Shown one piece after another: positions 30,614 to 42,098 of a stretch of DNA of 64,000 nt; position 1 is the stretch's first letter, and every line of letters starts with the position of its first letter. Location of the stretch: the NCBI GenBank assembly GCA_030180135.1, contig CM058232.1:79279001-79343000 (forward strand), given 5' to 3'. The translations under genes and the position numbers were made by a program. This DNA comes from Orychophragmus violaceus (lineage: Eukaryota; Streptophyta; Magnoliopsida; Brassicales; Brassicaceae). The notes below the pieces were generated by a model. That model saw nothing but the letters and a program-made list of their open reading frames with translations. It was not told where the DNA came from and did no database searches.

Positions 30614-33042
30614 CAGAAAGAGGAGGAGCTCGCCACCATGCAGACCAAAAGGTCGAACGACCCCAGTCAAATAGGACCCCCAAAGGACCTCACGACTCAG
30701 GTCTGCATAGACGAGGCTCATCCCGAAAGACTCGTTGGCATCGGAATCGACCTATCAGAGCCGGTTAAGAACGAACTAGTCTCTTTTCTTAAACAGAACG
30801 TCGACTCCTTCGCCTGGTCTTCAGCAGACATGAAAGGGATAAACATCGATGTAACCAGCCACGAGCTGAATGTCGACCCAACCTACAAACCGGTAAGACA
30901 GAAACGTCGAAAACTAGGCCCTGAGCGGGCCAAAGCCGTCAATGACGAGGTCGATCGGTTATTAAAAATCGGTTCGATCAGAGAGGTCAAGTACCCCGAC
31001 TGGCTCGCGAACCCCGTGGTGGTTAAGAAAAAGAACGGAAAGTGGAGGGTCTGTGTAGACTTCACGGATCTCAACAAAGCATGTCCAAATGACAGCTTCC
31101 CACTCCCGCACATCGACCGACTGGTCGAGGCCACCGTTGGACATCAGCTTCTATCCTTTATGGACGCGTTCTCAGGGTACAATCAAATATTGATGAACCC
31201 TGAAGACCAAGAAAAGACTTCGTTCATAACGGATCGAGGCACGTACTGCTACAAAGTCATGCCCTTCGGACTGAAAAACGCAGGAGCAACTTACCAGCGC
31301 CTCGTCAACAAGATGTTTTCAGGACTCCTAGGCAAAAACATGGAAGTCTACATCGATGATATGCTGGTAAAATCTTCCAGGTACGAGGATCACATCCCCC
31401 AACTAAAAGAATGCTTTACCATTCTTAATAAGTATGGGATGAAACTCAACCAGCTAAATTTACCTTCGGGGTCCCTTCAGGAGAATTCCTCGGTTACTTG
31501 GTGACCGAAAGAGGGATCGAAGCGAACCCCAAACAGATCGCAACGTTCATAGAGATGAAATCTCCCAGAACAACGCGAGAAGTCCAGCGCCTAACCGGCA
31601 AGATTGCTGCTCTGAATCGCTTCATCTCAAGGTCGACTGATAAATGTCTACCCTTCTATCACTTGTTAAAAGCAAACAAAAAGTTCCTTTGGGACGAAAA
31701 GTGCGAAGAGGCATTCACTCAGCTCAAAGCCTACTTAAGCGAACCACCCATACTGGCGAAACCAGTAGAAGGAGAACCCCTTTACCTCTACCTAGCTGTC
31801 TCTACGGCAGCAGTAAGTGGAGTCCTGGTTCGCGAGGAACAAAACAAACAACGGCCGGTATATTACATCAGTAAGACCTTGATCGACGCTGAAACCAGAT
31901 ACCCCGCCATGGAAAACTCGCCTTAGCGCTAGTAACGTCGGCTCAGAAACTCCGACCGTACTTTCAATCGCACTCGATCATAGTGATGACCTCTCAGCCA
32001 CTGAGAACCATTCTTCACAGTCCAAGCCAATCAGGTCGATTGGTCAAATGGGCTATCGAACCTAGCGAGTACGACATTGAATACAAAGCTCGAACATGCC
32101 TAAAAGCACAAGTACTGGCAGATTTCATAATCGAGCTCCCTCCGACTATAGAACTCGACCCGACTTCGGCCCAAAGATGGAAGCTCTACGTCGATGGGGC
32201 TTCCTCAAGACAAGGGTCCGGAGTCGGGGTGAAATTAGTCTCCCCAACGGGTGAAGTACTAGAACAATCGTTTAGATTGGGCTTCGCCGCATAGAATAAC
32301 GAGGCTGAATATGAAGCGTTAATAGTCGGGCTCAGACTCGCGATAGCCATAGGAGCCCGGGAAGTAAACGCCTTCAGCGATTCCCAATTAGTCACGAGCC
32401 AATATCATGGCGACTACGAGGCCAAAGACGAACGAATGGAAGCATACCTACGGGTAGTCCATACATTGGCCGAACAGATCGAATTCTTCGATCTAACACG
32501 AATCCCACGAGGTGAAAACACTGCAGCCGATGCGCTAGCCGCATTAGCATCGACATCAGATCCTAACCTCAAAAGGATCATACCAGTCGAAGGGATAGAA
32601 AAACCAATCATCGACATAGCTCTCAAAGCTCTGTCCTTGAAAGAGGACGGGCCCGCTGTGAAGGACGATGTCAAACGCAAAGAGTGTCCCAGAGACACTG
32701 ATAGCGACATCATCGAGATTGATGATGATCTAGATCCTAGAAACACCGTATACGTCGCGAACGTCCCCGACGGACCAATTCAAACCGCATCCACTAGTCA
32801 GGGACCTGAGCCTAACAACGACGAAGATTGGAGAACTCCGATCATTCAATACATCACAAACGGCAAAGTTCCCGACGGCAAATGGGAGGCGCGGAAACTT
32901 AAAACGCAGAGTGCGAGGTACTGTGTCACACAAGGAGAGCTCTTTAAAAGGAGCCTCTCCGGACCTTACCTTAAATGCCTTGACAAAAAGAAAGCCCTAG
33001 CCGTGATTACACAAACACATGACGGATCCTGCGGAAGCCATT
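30614..33042 (+). pseudogene. Gypsy B reverse transcriptase, RNase H and start of integrase
   Basis: Closely matches gypsy A: WLANPVVVKKKNGKWRVC, YIDDMLVKS (31348-31374), GIEANPKQIATF, RNase H YVDGASSRQGSGVG and NEAEYEALIVGL, then the integrase zinc region start THDGSCGSH. One-base deletions near 31453 and 31912 shift the frame, and TAG at 32292-32294 replaces a Ser of gypsy A. Frames 30638-31504, 31498-31926, 31983-32294 and 32436 onward are the pieces. The solo LTR at 33043 cuts the reading; it resumes in SGGRALA at 34223. Confidence 0.9.
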
Positions 33043-34217
33043 TGATATACCATGGATTTTGGGTTTTTAACCATGGTATATGTGTCATTTATCGAATCTT
33101 TTACTACGTTTTAGAGTCTTTTCAGGTGTTTATTAGGTACAAGCACATTTGGAGCATATTTGGTGATTTTGGCACTTTCTGGAGCTAATTGGAGTATTTG
33201 GCCGAGAGATAGAGTTCACTGTCCGAAACAGAGGAATGCGTCGATCGTTGCACACCTGCAACGGTCGTTGCACCAGCGAGATGGACCAAACGACGGTTTA
33301 ATAAAGAATGATGAAATTGCAGTTTTGCCCAGAAGTTCCTGATATTCACAAAGAAGCCCCAAAACGTGTTTTAGGATTATAATTAGGTTTTACAGCCACT
33401 TGTTAGGCGAAGCTTTTCTTACGTTAAGTTTTACTCAGAAAGAGTTGAGGGGCTGCTCCTGATCTCGAAAGAGACTTGGTTTTGAACCCCAGTTCTTATT
33501 TGATTATATGATATTTGGTTTTCTACTTATGATATCTTCTGTCTTGATGAATATGTCTGAGTAGTTTACCTGTTAGGTTGAAGGATTCTCATTAAGGACT
33601 TCAGAGAATTATAGTTTAATTAATCTGTAGAGATTCATATCTGCTAGTTCTTTATCTAAGTTGTTCTTAATGCTTAATCTGAAATAGCTAATCAGAATTA
33701 TGATGTTAGGTTGATTAATTCAGCGGAAGTTGGTTAATTTGGCTAGAAAGAACCTAGATAAGCAATTAAACTATTCGCAAACGGAAGTTTGGTTCAGGTT
33801 AATTGTGAACATATCAAACTTGGAATTAAAGCTGGTTTAATCTGTTAGTTCTCGCAAACGAAAGTTTGGTTTGCTGCACTTAGACTTAGAGAATTATCGC
33901 AAAGGAATTTGGTTAATTCTATATTCGTGCTTGAGTTCTAGAACAGTTATTGATTAGATCTAGATAGATTGATTGCTTGCGTTCCTGATTTCCTGAGAAC
34001 TCCTGAAACCTAACGCTTTGCTCTTTTGCTTACAGACTCACTTGATTTACTTTGCTGTTTCGTTTACTTTTTTCATACCTGCTTCGCTTAATTTAATCTG
34101 AACTACTAATGATCTATTGTGTGACTGAGAGTCCTTGTGGGATTCGATACCTTATATACTACGATTGCATTAACTGTGCACTTGCAGTAGAATAGGGATA
34201 AAACTATAGACCTATCA
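33043..34217. mobile_element. Solo LTR (1175 bp) inside gypsy B integrase
   Basis: Begins TGATATACCATGG and ends GACCTATCA (TG...CA), flanked by perfect CCATT (33038-33042, 34218-34222). Taking out the insert and one CCATT rejoins the integrase as [10 protein letters not shown] in phase. There is no internal coding, primer site or tract, so it is a solo LTR left by LTR-LTR recombination. The GTGGGATTCGATACC and TGCACTTGCAG words near the end recall Athila-type LTRs (memory only). Confidence 0.85.
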
Positions 34218-35218
34218 CCATTCCGGAGGACGAGCATTGGCCGTGCGAATCAAAAGGCAAGGCTACTATTAGCCTACAATGGCCACCGAATGCGAATCTT
34301 TCTCCAACAAGTGCGATAAATGCCAAAAGCATGCCCCAATTATCCACTAAGCGTCGGAGAAACTCTCCTCTATCTCATCACCATACCCATTCATGCGGTG
34401 GGGAATGGACATCGTTGGACCGCTGGTCGCATCTGGCAAAAAGAAAGCCACACACCTGTTGGTGATGACGGACTACTTCACCAAGTGCATTGAAGCAGAG
34501 TCATACCAGAAAATTAAGGACGTTCACGTTAAGGAGTTCGTCTGGCGAAACATCGTTTGCCGACACGGACTACCCCACGAGATCGTTACCGATAACGGAT
34601 CTCAGTTCATATCAAACACGTTCAAAGAGTTCTGCAGAACTTGGAACATAAAGCTGACTTACTCAACGCCACGCTACCCCCAAGGGAACGGGCTAGCGAA
34701 GCAGCTAACAAAGCGATTATGAACGGCCTCAAGAAGAGGCTCAACGAGTGCAAAACAACCTGGAGTGACGAACTCCCAGCTGTACTCTGGGCCTACCGGA
34801 CTACCCCCGCAAATCCACTGGCGAGACTCCCTTCTCGCTAGCTTACGGAATCGAGGCGGTAGTACCAGCTGAAATTCTAGTGTCAAGCATTCGCAAAGAA
34901 GAATGCCCACGACAAGAGAAACTTAATAACAAGATGATAACTGACAAGCTCGACCTCGTCGATGAAAGAAGGAACCTCGCATTAGCTTGACTCCAGAATT
35001 ACCAACGTCGAAGGTTTCAAGTAGGAGAGCTTGTCTTGCGGAAAGTGTTCGACCATAAAAAGGAAGAACACGCTGGAAAATTAGGAGCGAAGTGGGAAGG
35101 TCCTTACCAGGTCACCGACGTCGTAAAGGACGGGGTCTACCGACTCAAGTCGGTGGAAACCCAGAAGCCCGAACTACGACCTTGGAACATCATCAACCTC
35201 AAAAAGTATTTCCACTAG
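34218..35218 (+). pseudogene. Gypsy B integrase, remainder
   Basis: After the solo LTR: SGGRALAVRIKRQG, CDKCQKHAPIIH, then the catalytic core with [10 protein letters not shown] and TDNGSQFIS (34393-34722), a frame change near 34690, TWSDELPAVLWAYRTTP in another frame, and the C-terminal GKLGAKWEGPYQV (35036-35218). It is colinear with 9652-8501 of gypsy A. Stops near 34318 and 34349, a frame change and a stop near 34990 disable it. Confidence 0.88.
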
Positions 35219-35718
35219 GAGTACATCAACATAATCGAACTACGAAATGGCTTGATCCCCTTAAAAAGGGTACGTAGGCAGCTCGACTTCGAGCGCAGCC
35301 GCCCCCCAAAAAAAAACAAAGCTCACGCCGAGCTCAGCAGCTTCCGAGGAAGTTACCCCAACTTATCTTTGTGAAATCAAAATAAGTCTCTTAATCCAAT
35401 GCTTCTTTCTGTCGTAAAAGTTGGATTCATTGCGAGATACCTCATCATAACATTCCCAAAACGAAAGATATGAAATTATCTCTTCCAAAACGAAGGATTT
35501 GAAATTATCTCTTCCGAAACGAAAGATATGAAATCATCTCTTCTAAATCAAAGCGATATGAAAGTATCCCTTCCAAGCGACCTGAAATGGCCTCTCTAAA
35601 AGCTAAAGTGATATGAAATTATCTCTCCTAAAATCAAGCGATATGAAATTATCCTTTCCAAGAGACCTCAGACGGTCTCCCACAAAATCAAAGTGATATG
35701 AAATTATCCCTTCAAACA

Positions 35719-35889
35719 AAGCGACCTAGAACGGTCCTCCCGCTTCAAACGAACTGAAATGATCGTCCCAAAAACAAGCGACCTAGAACGGTCCTCCCGC
35801 TTCGAACGAACTGAAATGATCGTCCCAAAAACAAGCGACCTAGAACGGTCTTCCCGCTTCGAACGAACTGAAATGATCGTCCCAAAGAA
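35719..35889. repeat. 57-bp tandem repeat, three copies
   Basis: Units 35719-35775, 35776-35832 and 35833-35889 are nearly identical (one or two changes). The shared words are GCGACCTAGAACGGTC and GAACTGAAATGATCGTCCC. Confidence 0.93.
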
Positions 35890-35963
35890 AGAGATCCAGA
35901 ATGATCTCTCCAAAAAAAAAAATAACATACAATTCTTCTAAACCTTATGCGGATTAAAAGAAT

Positions 35964-35978
35964 GGGGGGGGGGGGGGG
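35964..35978 (+). repeat. G15 homopolymer in gypsy B
   Basis: AAAAGAAT then 15 G then CTACCCC. The 3' LTR tract of B reads GGCTGGGGGGCTAT, so this looks like an internal second polypurine tract. Gypsy A has the matching C22 at 8355-8376. Confidence 0.6.
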
Positions 35979-36495
35979 CTACCCCACTCCTCAAGCAAAA
36001 TAACGAGATCGAGAATTCAACCATGCAACCTCTACACACACTCCAAACCGGATCTTTGTAAGTTCACTTCAATTCGATCTCACACTTAATGCTCCTCTTT
36101 TCGATTCAGCAATCAAGCCTGTGTCTTACATTACGAAATAGTCGCGCCCCAAACCATTCTTGGCAAAGAGCTCGAGCTCAAATGAAACTGACTTAAAAGT
36201 TCGCAACGGACCTTCTAAGGCAGCTCACGATAAGCTATCTGCTCGGTTCCTCTAGAGAGGTTCGAATCGCCACAATGGCTCAGATTTTATGTTAAGGCAT
36301 AAAAACAATGAAATCTATGCTAAGGCATGAAAGATTTAAAAAGAAAGTTCAAAAAAAAAAAATGACACAATGTCCTCGAGTTTGAACAAAGCCCCCTCGG
36401 GCGACAAAAGTCTGAAAAGAAATTAAAAGCCCCCTCGGGTAAAGAAAAGTCTGAATTAAAAGCCCTCTTAGGCGGCAACAAATAAAAAAGGGGGA

Positions 36496-38997
36496 CTAGA
36501 ACTGCTTGGAAGGAGAGGAAGCCTCGTCTCGATTCTCCGTCTGACCATCGGTCGCCCTGTCCTCCTCGAGTTGACCCTCGACCTCATCGCTAACTCGCGA
36601 GCTAACTCCGGTCGGGAGGTTCGATCCATACTGATCAAGACGAGTAGCCGCCTGGTTTAGGGGGCGCGCAAGGATCACGGAATCGTCCGACATCACCGGA
36701 AAATTGAGCTTGCTGATACTGAAGTCCGACACCGCCGCAGCGTTCATCTCCTCCGTGGCCAATCTCTTCTTCTCGGCTAAGTCCATCACCTCCTTGGTCA
36801 AGTCCAGTTCGCCAGAGGCGAACTCGGCAATAAGCGCGATATTAGCCAAAGCCTCCTGGAGCCTCATCTCAGCGCTCACGGCGACTTTCCTCTGGCTCTC
36901 CTTCGCCGCGATCCCCTCGAGAATCTTGAGGTATTCGCCGTTTAGCCCCTTCTTCGCCTCATGGGCCGCCACCTTAACGTCAAACTCTCGGTCAGCAAGA
37001 GCCTTGTCCAGATCGAGCTGACATTGCGCAGCCCGCACATCCGCAGCCCGACCTGCCTCAATGGCGGTTCGACTCGCCTCCTCTGCGATCGAAACCTGAG
37101 CCAAGGCATCCCGCAGATGCGCATCCAGGTCGCCCGCCTTCTCCCGTAACTCCTCCTCTCGGGCCAAGGCCCCCTGCAACTGCGCTCTCAGGTCCCTGAC
37201 CGTCTTCTCGATGGCATCGAGCTCACTCGCCTGCGGCATCTCTCGCAGCTCTCGCTCGGCCCTAGCCGCAAACCTGTTCGCAGCCTCCAAGGCCTACGAT
37301 AAAAACAAGAATTAAGCATAAAACGTACCAAAAAAAAAAGCGAAGGAAGGAAATCATTACCTTCCCAGAAGCTGCCATCATCTCGGTATAAACTTCACCA
37401 AGAGCCATATCCCCGATAGCCGGGAGCTGAACACCTGCAGGCTTGAAATACCTCAACAAATAGGCCACACCCTTCGGGTCATCCGCGATCGGACATTCCT
37501 TCTGGTGCCTGAAGCGCCAGTTGAAAGACCCAGAGGACCCGGAAGAAGCAGGTCTCGCCTCGGCACTTTGGTTCGATCTCCTCGAACTCACCTCCGCGTC
37601 GGTTCTTTGACGCTTCGCCGCCGGCGGAGGAGGACCGCCCCGGCTTCGACCGTTCGATCCCCTCGAACCATTTGACCGGGAATTGCGCAAAGCATGCTCT
37701 CCAGACGGGATCTGAGCCAGTTCCTGACCAATCGAAAGAGGAGGTAAATTCTCCACCCCCACGTTCGCCTCTCCGGACCCTGCGACCTCAGGGAGAGAAA
37801 CCTGAACAGGGTTTGGAGGAGGGATTGAGGGAGGAGGAGGAGGCCCCTCGTCCATGGCAAAAAGAAGGGCGTGGCTCAAGTCGCCAGCCTTCATTTTCTT
37901 CGCCAGATCAACGGGATCCTTCCCGTTCCGACGACTGCTGGATCTTCGCGACATCTTTCCGAGAGAAGGGGTGCTTGCGGTAGAACTATCGTCCGAAACA
38001 GGTCGACCTGCAAACGAAACAGATTCGGGTCAGCCCAGCAAACGAAGGGCATATTGCGCGACAACCCCCAGAAAGACTAACCGGAACACTTACTTTCTCC
38101 GGTTCGCTCGATAATCCGAAGCGGAGCCTGAACGATTCGAGTCGAAGCGGGCTGGTGAAGGAGGCGTGATTCATCTCGCAAAAGACGAGGTTGGTATAGA
38201 GGAGGTTGTCGAGCAGCAGGACCTAAAGCAGCTCGGATTCGCTGATCCGTGAAGTTGCACCAACAATATCCCCTCTCCGTAGGCGAGCTACCAAACTCGA
38301 TGTAGTCGGGTCCAAAGGTAATGACTCAGGAGCCTCTGCAATGAAACCAAAAAGGTCATTAGCAAAGAGCTCGATATCAATAAAGGACACCGCAGCAACT
38401 AGAGAAACTAGTAAACCCTATCAGCTAACCAACGTTAGCCGCCCATCTTGTCGGGATAACCGAGTAATCGAAATCCTCGACCGAGTGACGATTGATCCTG
38501 AAGTAGAAGTATTTACTCTTCCACACATCCCTCGTCGGGATCTCATCAAGGATCTTCCCATGGCGAGGAGAGAGGTAGTAGGTTCCGGGAAAACGGGTGT
38601 TATGTTTTACCGAACAAACCCTCATCAACTCCTCAACTCCAAAATTGATGCCTTCCTCGACGGCTCTGACCCCGAGCCCGACGACATACCGAACGAAATT
38701 CGGAGTCATCTGGTGAAAGGCCAGTTGGAGCTGAGCTAAAACCCATGAGATAATGCGAGGGACTGGAAAAAACAATCCGCATTTATCGAAATAGGTATAA
38801 GAAGCGCAACAATGGTCTTCGACGACAGTTTCCGGGGACATGTCCGGCGATGGGATAAGTATCTCCACCTCCGACGGAATCTGGCACTTCGCCCGCAACT
38901 TCCGTATTTGGTCAACAGTCAAACTGGACGGTGGATGAGGACCAATCGGACCAGCCACCACAGTAGGATTAGCCCTGGCTGTACTCTTTCGAACCAT
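36496..38997 (-). CDS. Antisense extra gene of gypsy B (gypsy-type transposon protein family)
   Basis: A four-exon gene opposite to the B pol: 38997-38430, 38324-38094, 38007-37361 and 37293-36496, all GT-AG. With the exon 2 acceptor at CCTGAG|TC (38325) the frame is open for 747 aa. The more canonical acceptor TTGCAG|AG at 38336 would match gypsy A better in the first residues (EAPE like EIPE) but leads to a stop, so a one-base loss is possible. Exon 1 has MTPNFVRYVVGLGV and CSVKHN; exon 3 is Pro/Ser-rich then DDPKGVAYLLRYFKPAG; exon 4 is an Ala/Glu-rich coiled coil ending VSDFSISKL and SDDSV. It matches gypsy A 5432-7683 block by block. Role unknown; the family resembles PF04195 (recalled, not searched). 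Confidence 0.72.
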
Positions 38998-39454
38998 GAT
39001 AGTTCGGAATATCGATAATTTCTTTCAAGGAAAGAGGGAAAACGAAATCTCCAGAGAAAGAAAATCTCGAAACGACGAAAAAGAGAATATGAGCGAGAGG
39101 CAAGAAGAGGATATAATGGAGGAGAAGAAGTTACCTTGACGATTCGCAGTGTGAGCAGTAATGGGAATCGTGCTAAGTAACTTCCCCTTTTAAACTACCT
39201 CGTGCTCGAGATCCGTGGGATTTTCGGTATCCCACAATCACAACCGCTCGATTCGAAATTTGTAAATAATCACAAAAAAAGATCGAGTCAGTTGTGATCC
39301 TTCGGTCCCGTGCGATCTCAACCGTCGATATAAAATCTATGGATGGGGCAAAAATAATCATTAGATTTATCACATCCGAGGCACTCGCCTCTTCCCAAGA
39401 ACGTCCACCGCCCATTAACCTCGACTTCTCGAATTCAATGGGCTGGGGGGCTAT
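38998..39454 (-). promoter_or_regulatory. upstream region of gypsy B antisense gene and polypurine tract
   Basis: Carries AAGGTAACTTCT (39137-39126, minus) followed by a CT-rich, TTATATC-containing leader as in gypsy A. The B polypurine tract GGCTGGGGGGCTAT (39441-39454, plus) ends it. Confidence 0.45.
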
Positions 39455-39993
39455 TGTTGGTACTGGATTTCCCTCTAGGAAATCCGGCTCATTAACAGAC
39501 AAAACAAAGGCCCGTAATTGCGAGCCGATTCCGGAATCAAAGACAGACAGGAGAGCCGACTCTCTTGATGGGCCCAAGCAAAGCAAACGCCTTGGAATGG
39601 CCCAGACGATGCCGAAGCCGGAGACAAACGAGCTCGAGCTCGGCAGAGGATGACGTGGAGATAGAGCAACTCGGTCTTCGCCAGTTCAACTGATCCGCAA
39701 AAATCTCGGAGATCGTTACAACGACGAGGCTGAAAGGTCGGGACGAGGAGATCAGAATCGAGGCTATTTAAGAAGAGAAGTGGCGACTCATTAAGACCAA
39801 TTCCAACCTAGGCTAAGAACACTTCGATTAGATAGCTCGATTTTACACTTTGTACTCTCTTCTCGACTGTGTTTGTTCTATCTCGACGATCAATCTCAAT
39901 AAAGTCTTTGATTCATAGGAAACTATACCATTTCTATATCCAAAAGTCCAAATCCACGAATACAAATTCTTAGTTTGAATCCCGGATCTCACA
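39455..39993 (+). repeat. Gypsy B 3' LTR
   Basis: 539 bp, TGTTGGTACTGG...ATCTCACA, followed by the CGTAG duplication. Confidence 0.95.
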
Positions 39994-41522
39994 CGTAGTT
40001 AGTAGCTTTGTGCAGCGCATCGTCTAAAGACGTGCATGGTCGAACCGCGAGCTCTTTTCTGAACTCCGATGTGTACATGAGTCCATTTTCTAGAGCTGTG
40101 ATCGCTATGGTTTCGTTCGGGTCAGCTATACGCGATTTGACTTCTCTGAACCTAGCGATGTAGGCTCTGAGAGTTTCATCTGATCCTTGCTTCAGAGCCC
40201 AGTGGTCGGCTTCTAAAGTTTTCTCTTCGATGAAGATCGAGTATTGCTTTAGAAAAATCGATACGAGCTGTGTGAAGTTATCGATCGAATTTCCTTCTAG
40301 ACTGACGAACCATTCTAGTGCGGAACCGGTGAGATTTTCGGCGAAAAGTCTGCAGTACCCTGCTTCTTTTTCCTCATCGGTAAGGTGTGCTCGGGAGACC
40401 GCGAGCCTGAAAGCTCTAACGTGGGCCTTCGGATCCGTAGCTCCCGCGTAATCCGGGATTTTGATCTTCCCAGTATTCTGGATCCTCGCGCTAGTGATTC
40501 TGTCCGTGAATGGGGTTCGACGGGTCTCTTCGATAACCTGATCGATGTCTGGATCCGCGCTCGTTGCCGAGTGGACCGCAGCTTGCAGACGCTGGAGCCT
40601 GGCATATATGCCTTCGTCGTTTATATCGGTTCGTTGGTCGAACATAGGGAGCTGTGTGCTCCGCGGACGCGTGTTGTTCGGTCCCCTAGTTTCGGCTTGT
40701 TGGGCTATCTCGCTCGGGGGTGGCCGAGTAGTATTAGTTCCCGGTTCCGTTCCTGGAGTACGCGTGTGGAGGCGAAGGCTGATGCTCCCAACACCTGATG
40801 CCTGTTTGTTTCGTAGTTCGTTGGCATGGGTGGGGGCATTGGCAGTCGCGCTCCATCACGGGCCGTAATGCCCGTTGAGGTCGAAGCCACGGTGTTTGAG
40901 CTGGAAAGTGTATTTCCCGAGATCGGGCTAAACACCGGATAGCCGCTGTTTCCTGCCACGGAAGTCTTTCTCGGGGCCTCGAGAGTTACATATTCCTCCT
41001 CAAAGTCCAGACGCATGCGAGGTAACGGGCTCCTCGTGGAGGTGTCTGCCGTAGTCCCTGTGACGGGCCGTGGCCTGTTTCTGAGGTTCAGCACACTCAT
41101 GTCGTGCATATCTAGCCGGGCTAATACAGTCCGTTGAGTGACTTCTTGATCGTGTGATCTGTCAATTAGGACTGCTAGCATTTTACGGAGCTCCGCCATG
41201 CCGTCAGTTACGGATCTGGTTAGGCACGGCGAGTCAGGTCGTGTTTGTGGATTGACCTGAGGAGTTTGTACGTCCCCTTGGGGGCGGTCTCGGACCGGAT
41301 CCAGGTTCGAGAGTTTGTTCTCTCGGTTATCTGCGAAGTCGGGCCTGGCGGCGCAACTCCTAAAGGCTGGGATACAGGGACACGGTCCACTGCTCCGGAT
41401 CCTGCTTGAGTTACAACCGACTCTGATCCGGAATTCCCGGCTTGAACGCTTGCGTTCGTTTGGTCGAGGTCTTGCGACCTTGGTGATCCAATCGGAGCTG
41501 TTGCGTTGGGATCCATTTCCAC
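39994..41522 (-). pseudogene. Gypsy A gag, N-terminal part
   Basis: Gag of gypsy A up to the point of gypsy B insertion. Three frames are needed: 41522-41220 (MEMDPNATAPIGSPRSQ...), 41199-40705 (LRKMLAVLIDRS, Pro/Ser-rich) and 40645-39989 with the capsid region (AHVRAFRLAVSRAHLT, NLTGSALEWFVSLEG, FLKQYSIFIEEKT, SLDDALHKATNY). It matches the intact gag of gypsy B in the capsid part. The next residues (AKYEETVAAA) continue at 20039, beyond gypsy B. Frame changes make it a pseudogene independent of that insertion. Confidence 0.88.
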
Positions 41523-41571
41523 GCTAGTGAGCTGTTGATCAGGTTCGTGTGTAAAGAATGTCTATGAATCC

Positions 41572-41589
41572 TCCCCACAGACGGCGCCA
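41572..41589 (-). other. Gypsy A primer-binding site
   Basis: TGGCGCCGTCTGTGGGGA on the minus strand, three bases from the 5' LTR; gypsy B has the same with one base different. Confidence 0.88.
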
Positions 41590-41592
41590 AAA

Positions 41593-42098
41593 TGTGGATC
41601 CTAAAACCCACACTCAGATTTTGGAGTGTTTAGATGAGCTGATTTATAAAGTAGGTGGACTAGATTCTTGGTTAAACGTGATCAAGGAGCTTAACAATGG
41701 TGAATAAATGTATTTGTATTAATTTGGGTGTAAGAACAATAAGAACTCGAGCTACAGAGCGATTACAAAGTCTTAATGCTAGGTTGGAATATGAATGAAG
41801 AATCGGATCCCCCTACAAGTCGTCGGAACTCTCTATTTATAACCTTTCTCTGTCTTCAACCGCTTTCCCTCAATCTCGGAGTCCACTCCAACGTCTCGCG
41901 CTTTTCTCGGGATCTTCTCGCTGCATGACTCCTTCTTCTTCGGCTCCATGACCTCGAGCTTGACTGCGTCGTCGTCTTATCGGGTCGCCTCTCGGAGTCG
42001 GGTCTTGTAATCGGGCCTTCACGTGTTGATCAGGCCTTTACTTTGAGAGATGGGCCTTGCTCAGGTGAATTTACTCGGGGTGAATTCTAGCCCAAACA
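41593..42098 (-). repeat. Gypsy A 5' LTR
   Basis: 506 bp partner of 4429-4934, about 13 mismatches by eye. Confidence 0.94.

Larger units (their letters stand above)
35219..36495. other. Gypsy B region between pol and antisense gene
   Basis: Non-coding. In order: a C6A9 run near 35302, diverged short repeats built on GATATGAAATTATC (35460-35715), three 57-bp repeats (35719-35889), G15 (35964-35978) and the GC-rich 3' flank of the antisense gene with GCCCCCTCGGG repeated (36391, 36429). Confidence 0.65.
20045..39993 (+). mobile_element. Gypsy B: Tat-like Ty3/gypsy retrotransposon with antisense gene
   Basis: Inserted into gypsy A gag with a perfect CGTAG duplication (20040-20044, 39994-39998). 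Both LTRs are 539 bp; the 5' copy (20045-20257 plus 27484-27809) is split by copia C. About 9 mismatches between them. Order: primer site TGGCGCCGACTGTGGGGA (27812-27829), intact gag, broken protease and pol, tandem repeats, G15, an antisense multi-exon gene (38997-36496), polypurine tract, 3' LTR. Own length is about 11.5 kb. It belongs to the same lineage as A, but the LTRs are unrelated. Confidence 0.94.
4429..42098 (-). mobile_element. Gypsy A: Tat-like Ty3/gypsy retrotransposon with antisense gene
   Basis: Two 506-bp LTRs (4429-4934 and 41593-42098) differ at about 13 positions. On the minus strand come the primer site TGGCGCCGTCTGTGGGGA (41589-41572), gag, protease, reverse transcriptase, RNase H and integrase, then an extra gene on the opposite strand (5432-7683), a polypurine tract (GGCTGGGGGCAAA, 4947-4935) and the 3' LTR. 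Own length is about 10.8 kb without copia D and gypsy B. Target bases are GATAT (4424-4428) and TATAT (42099-42103), a duplication with one change. An extra antisense ORF after pol is known in the Tat lineage. Confidence 0.92.

Noticed and set aside
35704..35941. Open frames on both strands in the 57-bp repeats; also a possible CRISPR-like array
   Set aside because: 57 is a multiple of 3, so frames stay open by repetition. Units abut without spacers, in a plant genome.
4429..42098. Endogenous pararetrovirus origin for the gypsy-type pol genes
   Set aside because: Clear LTRs, target duplications, integrase and primer sites fit Ty3/gypsy; no movement-protein-like region seen.
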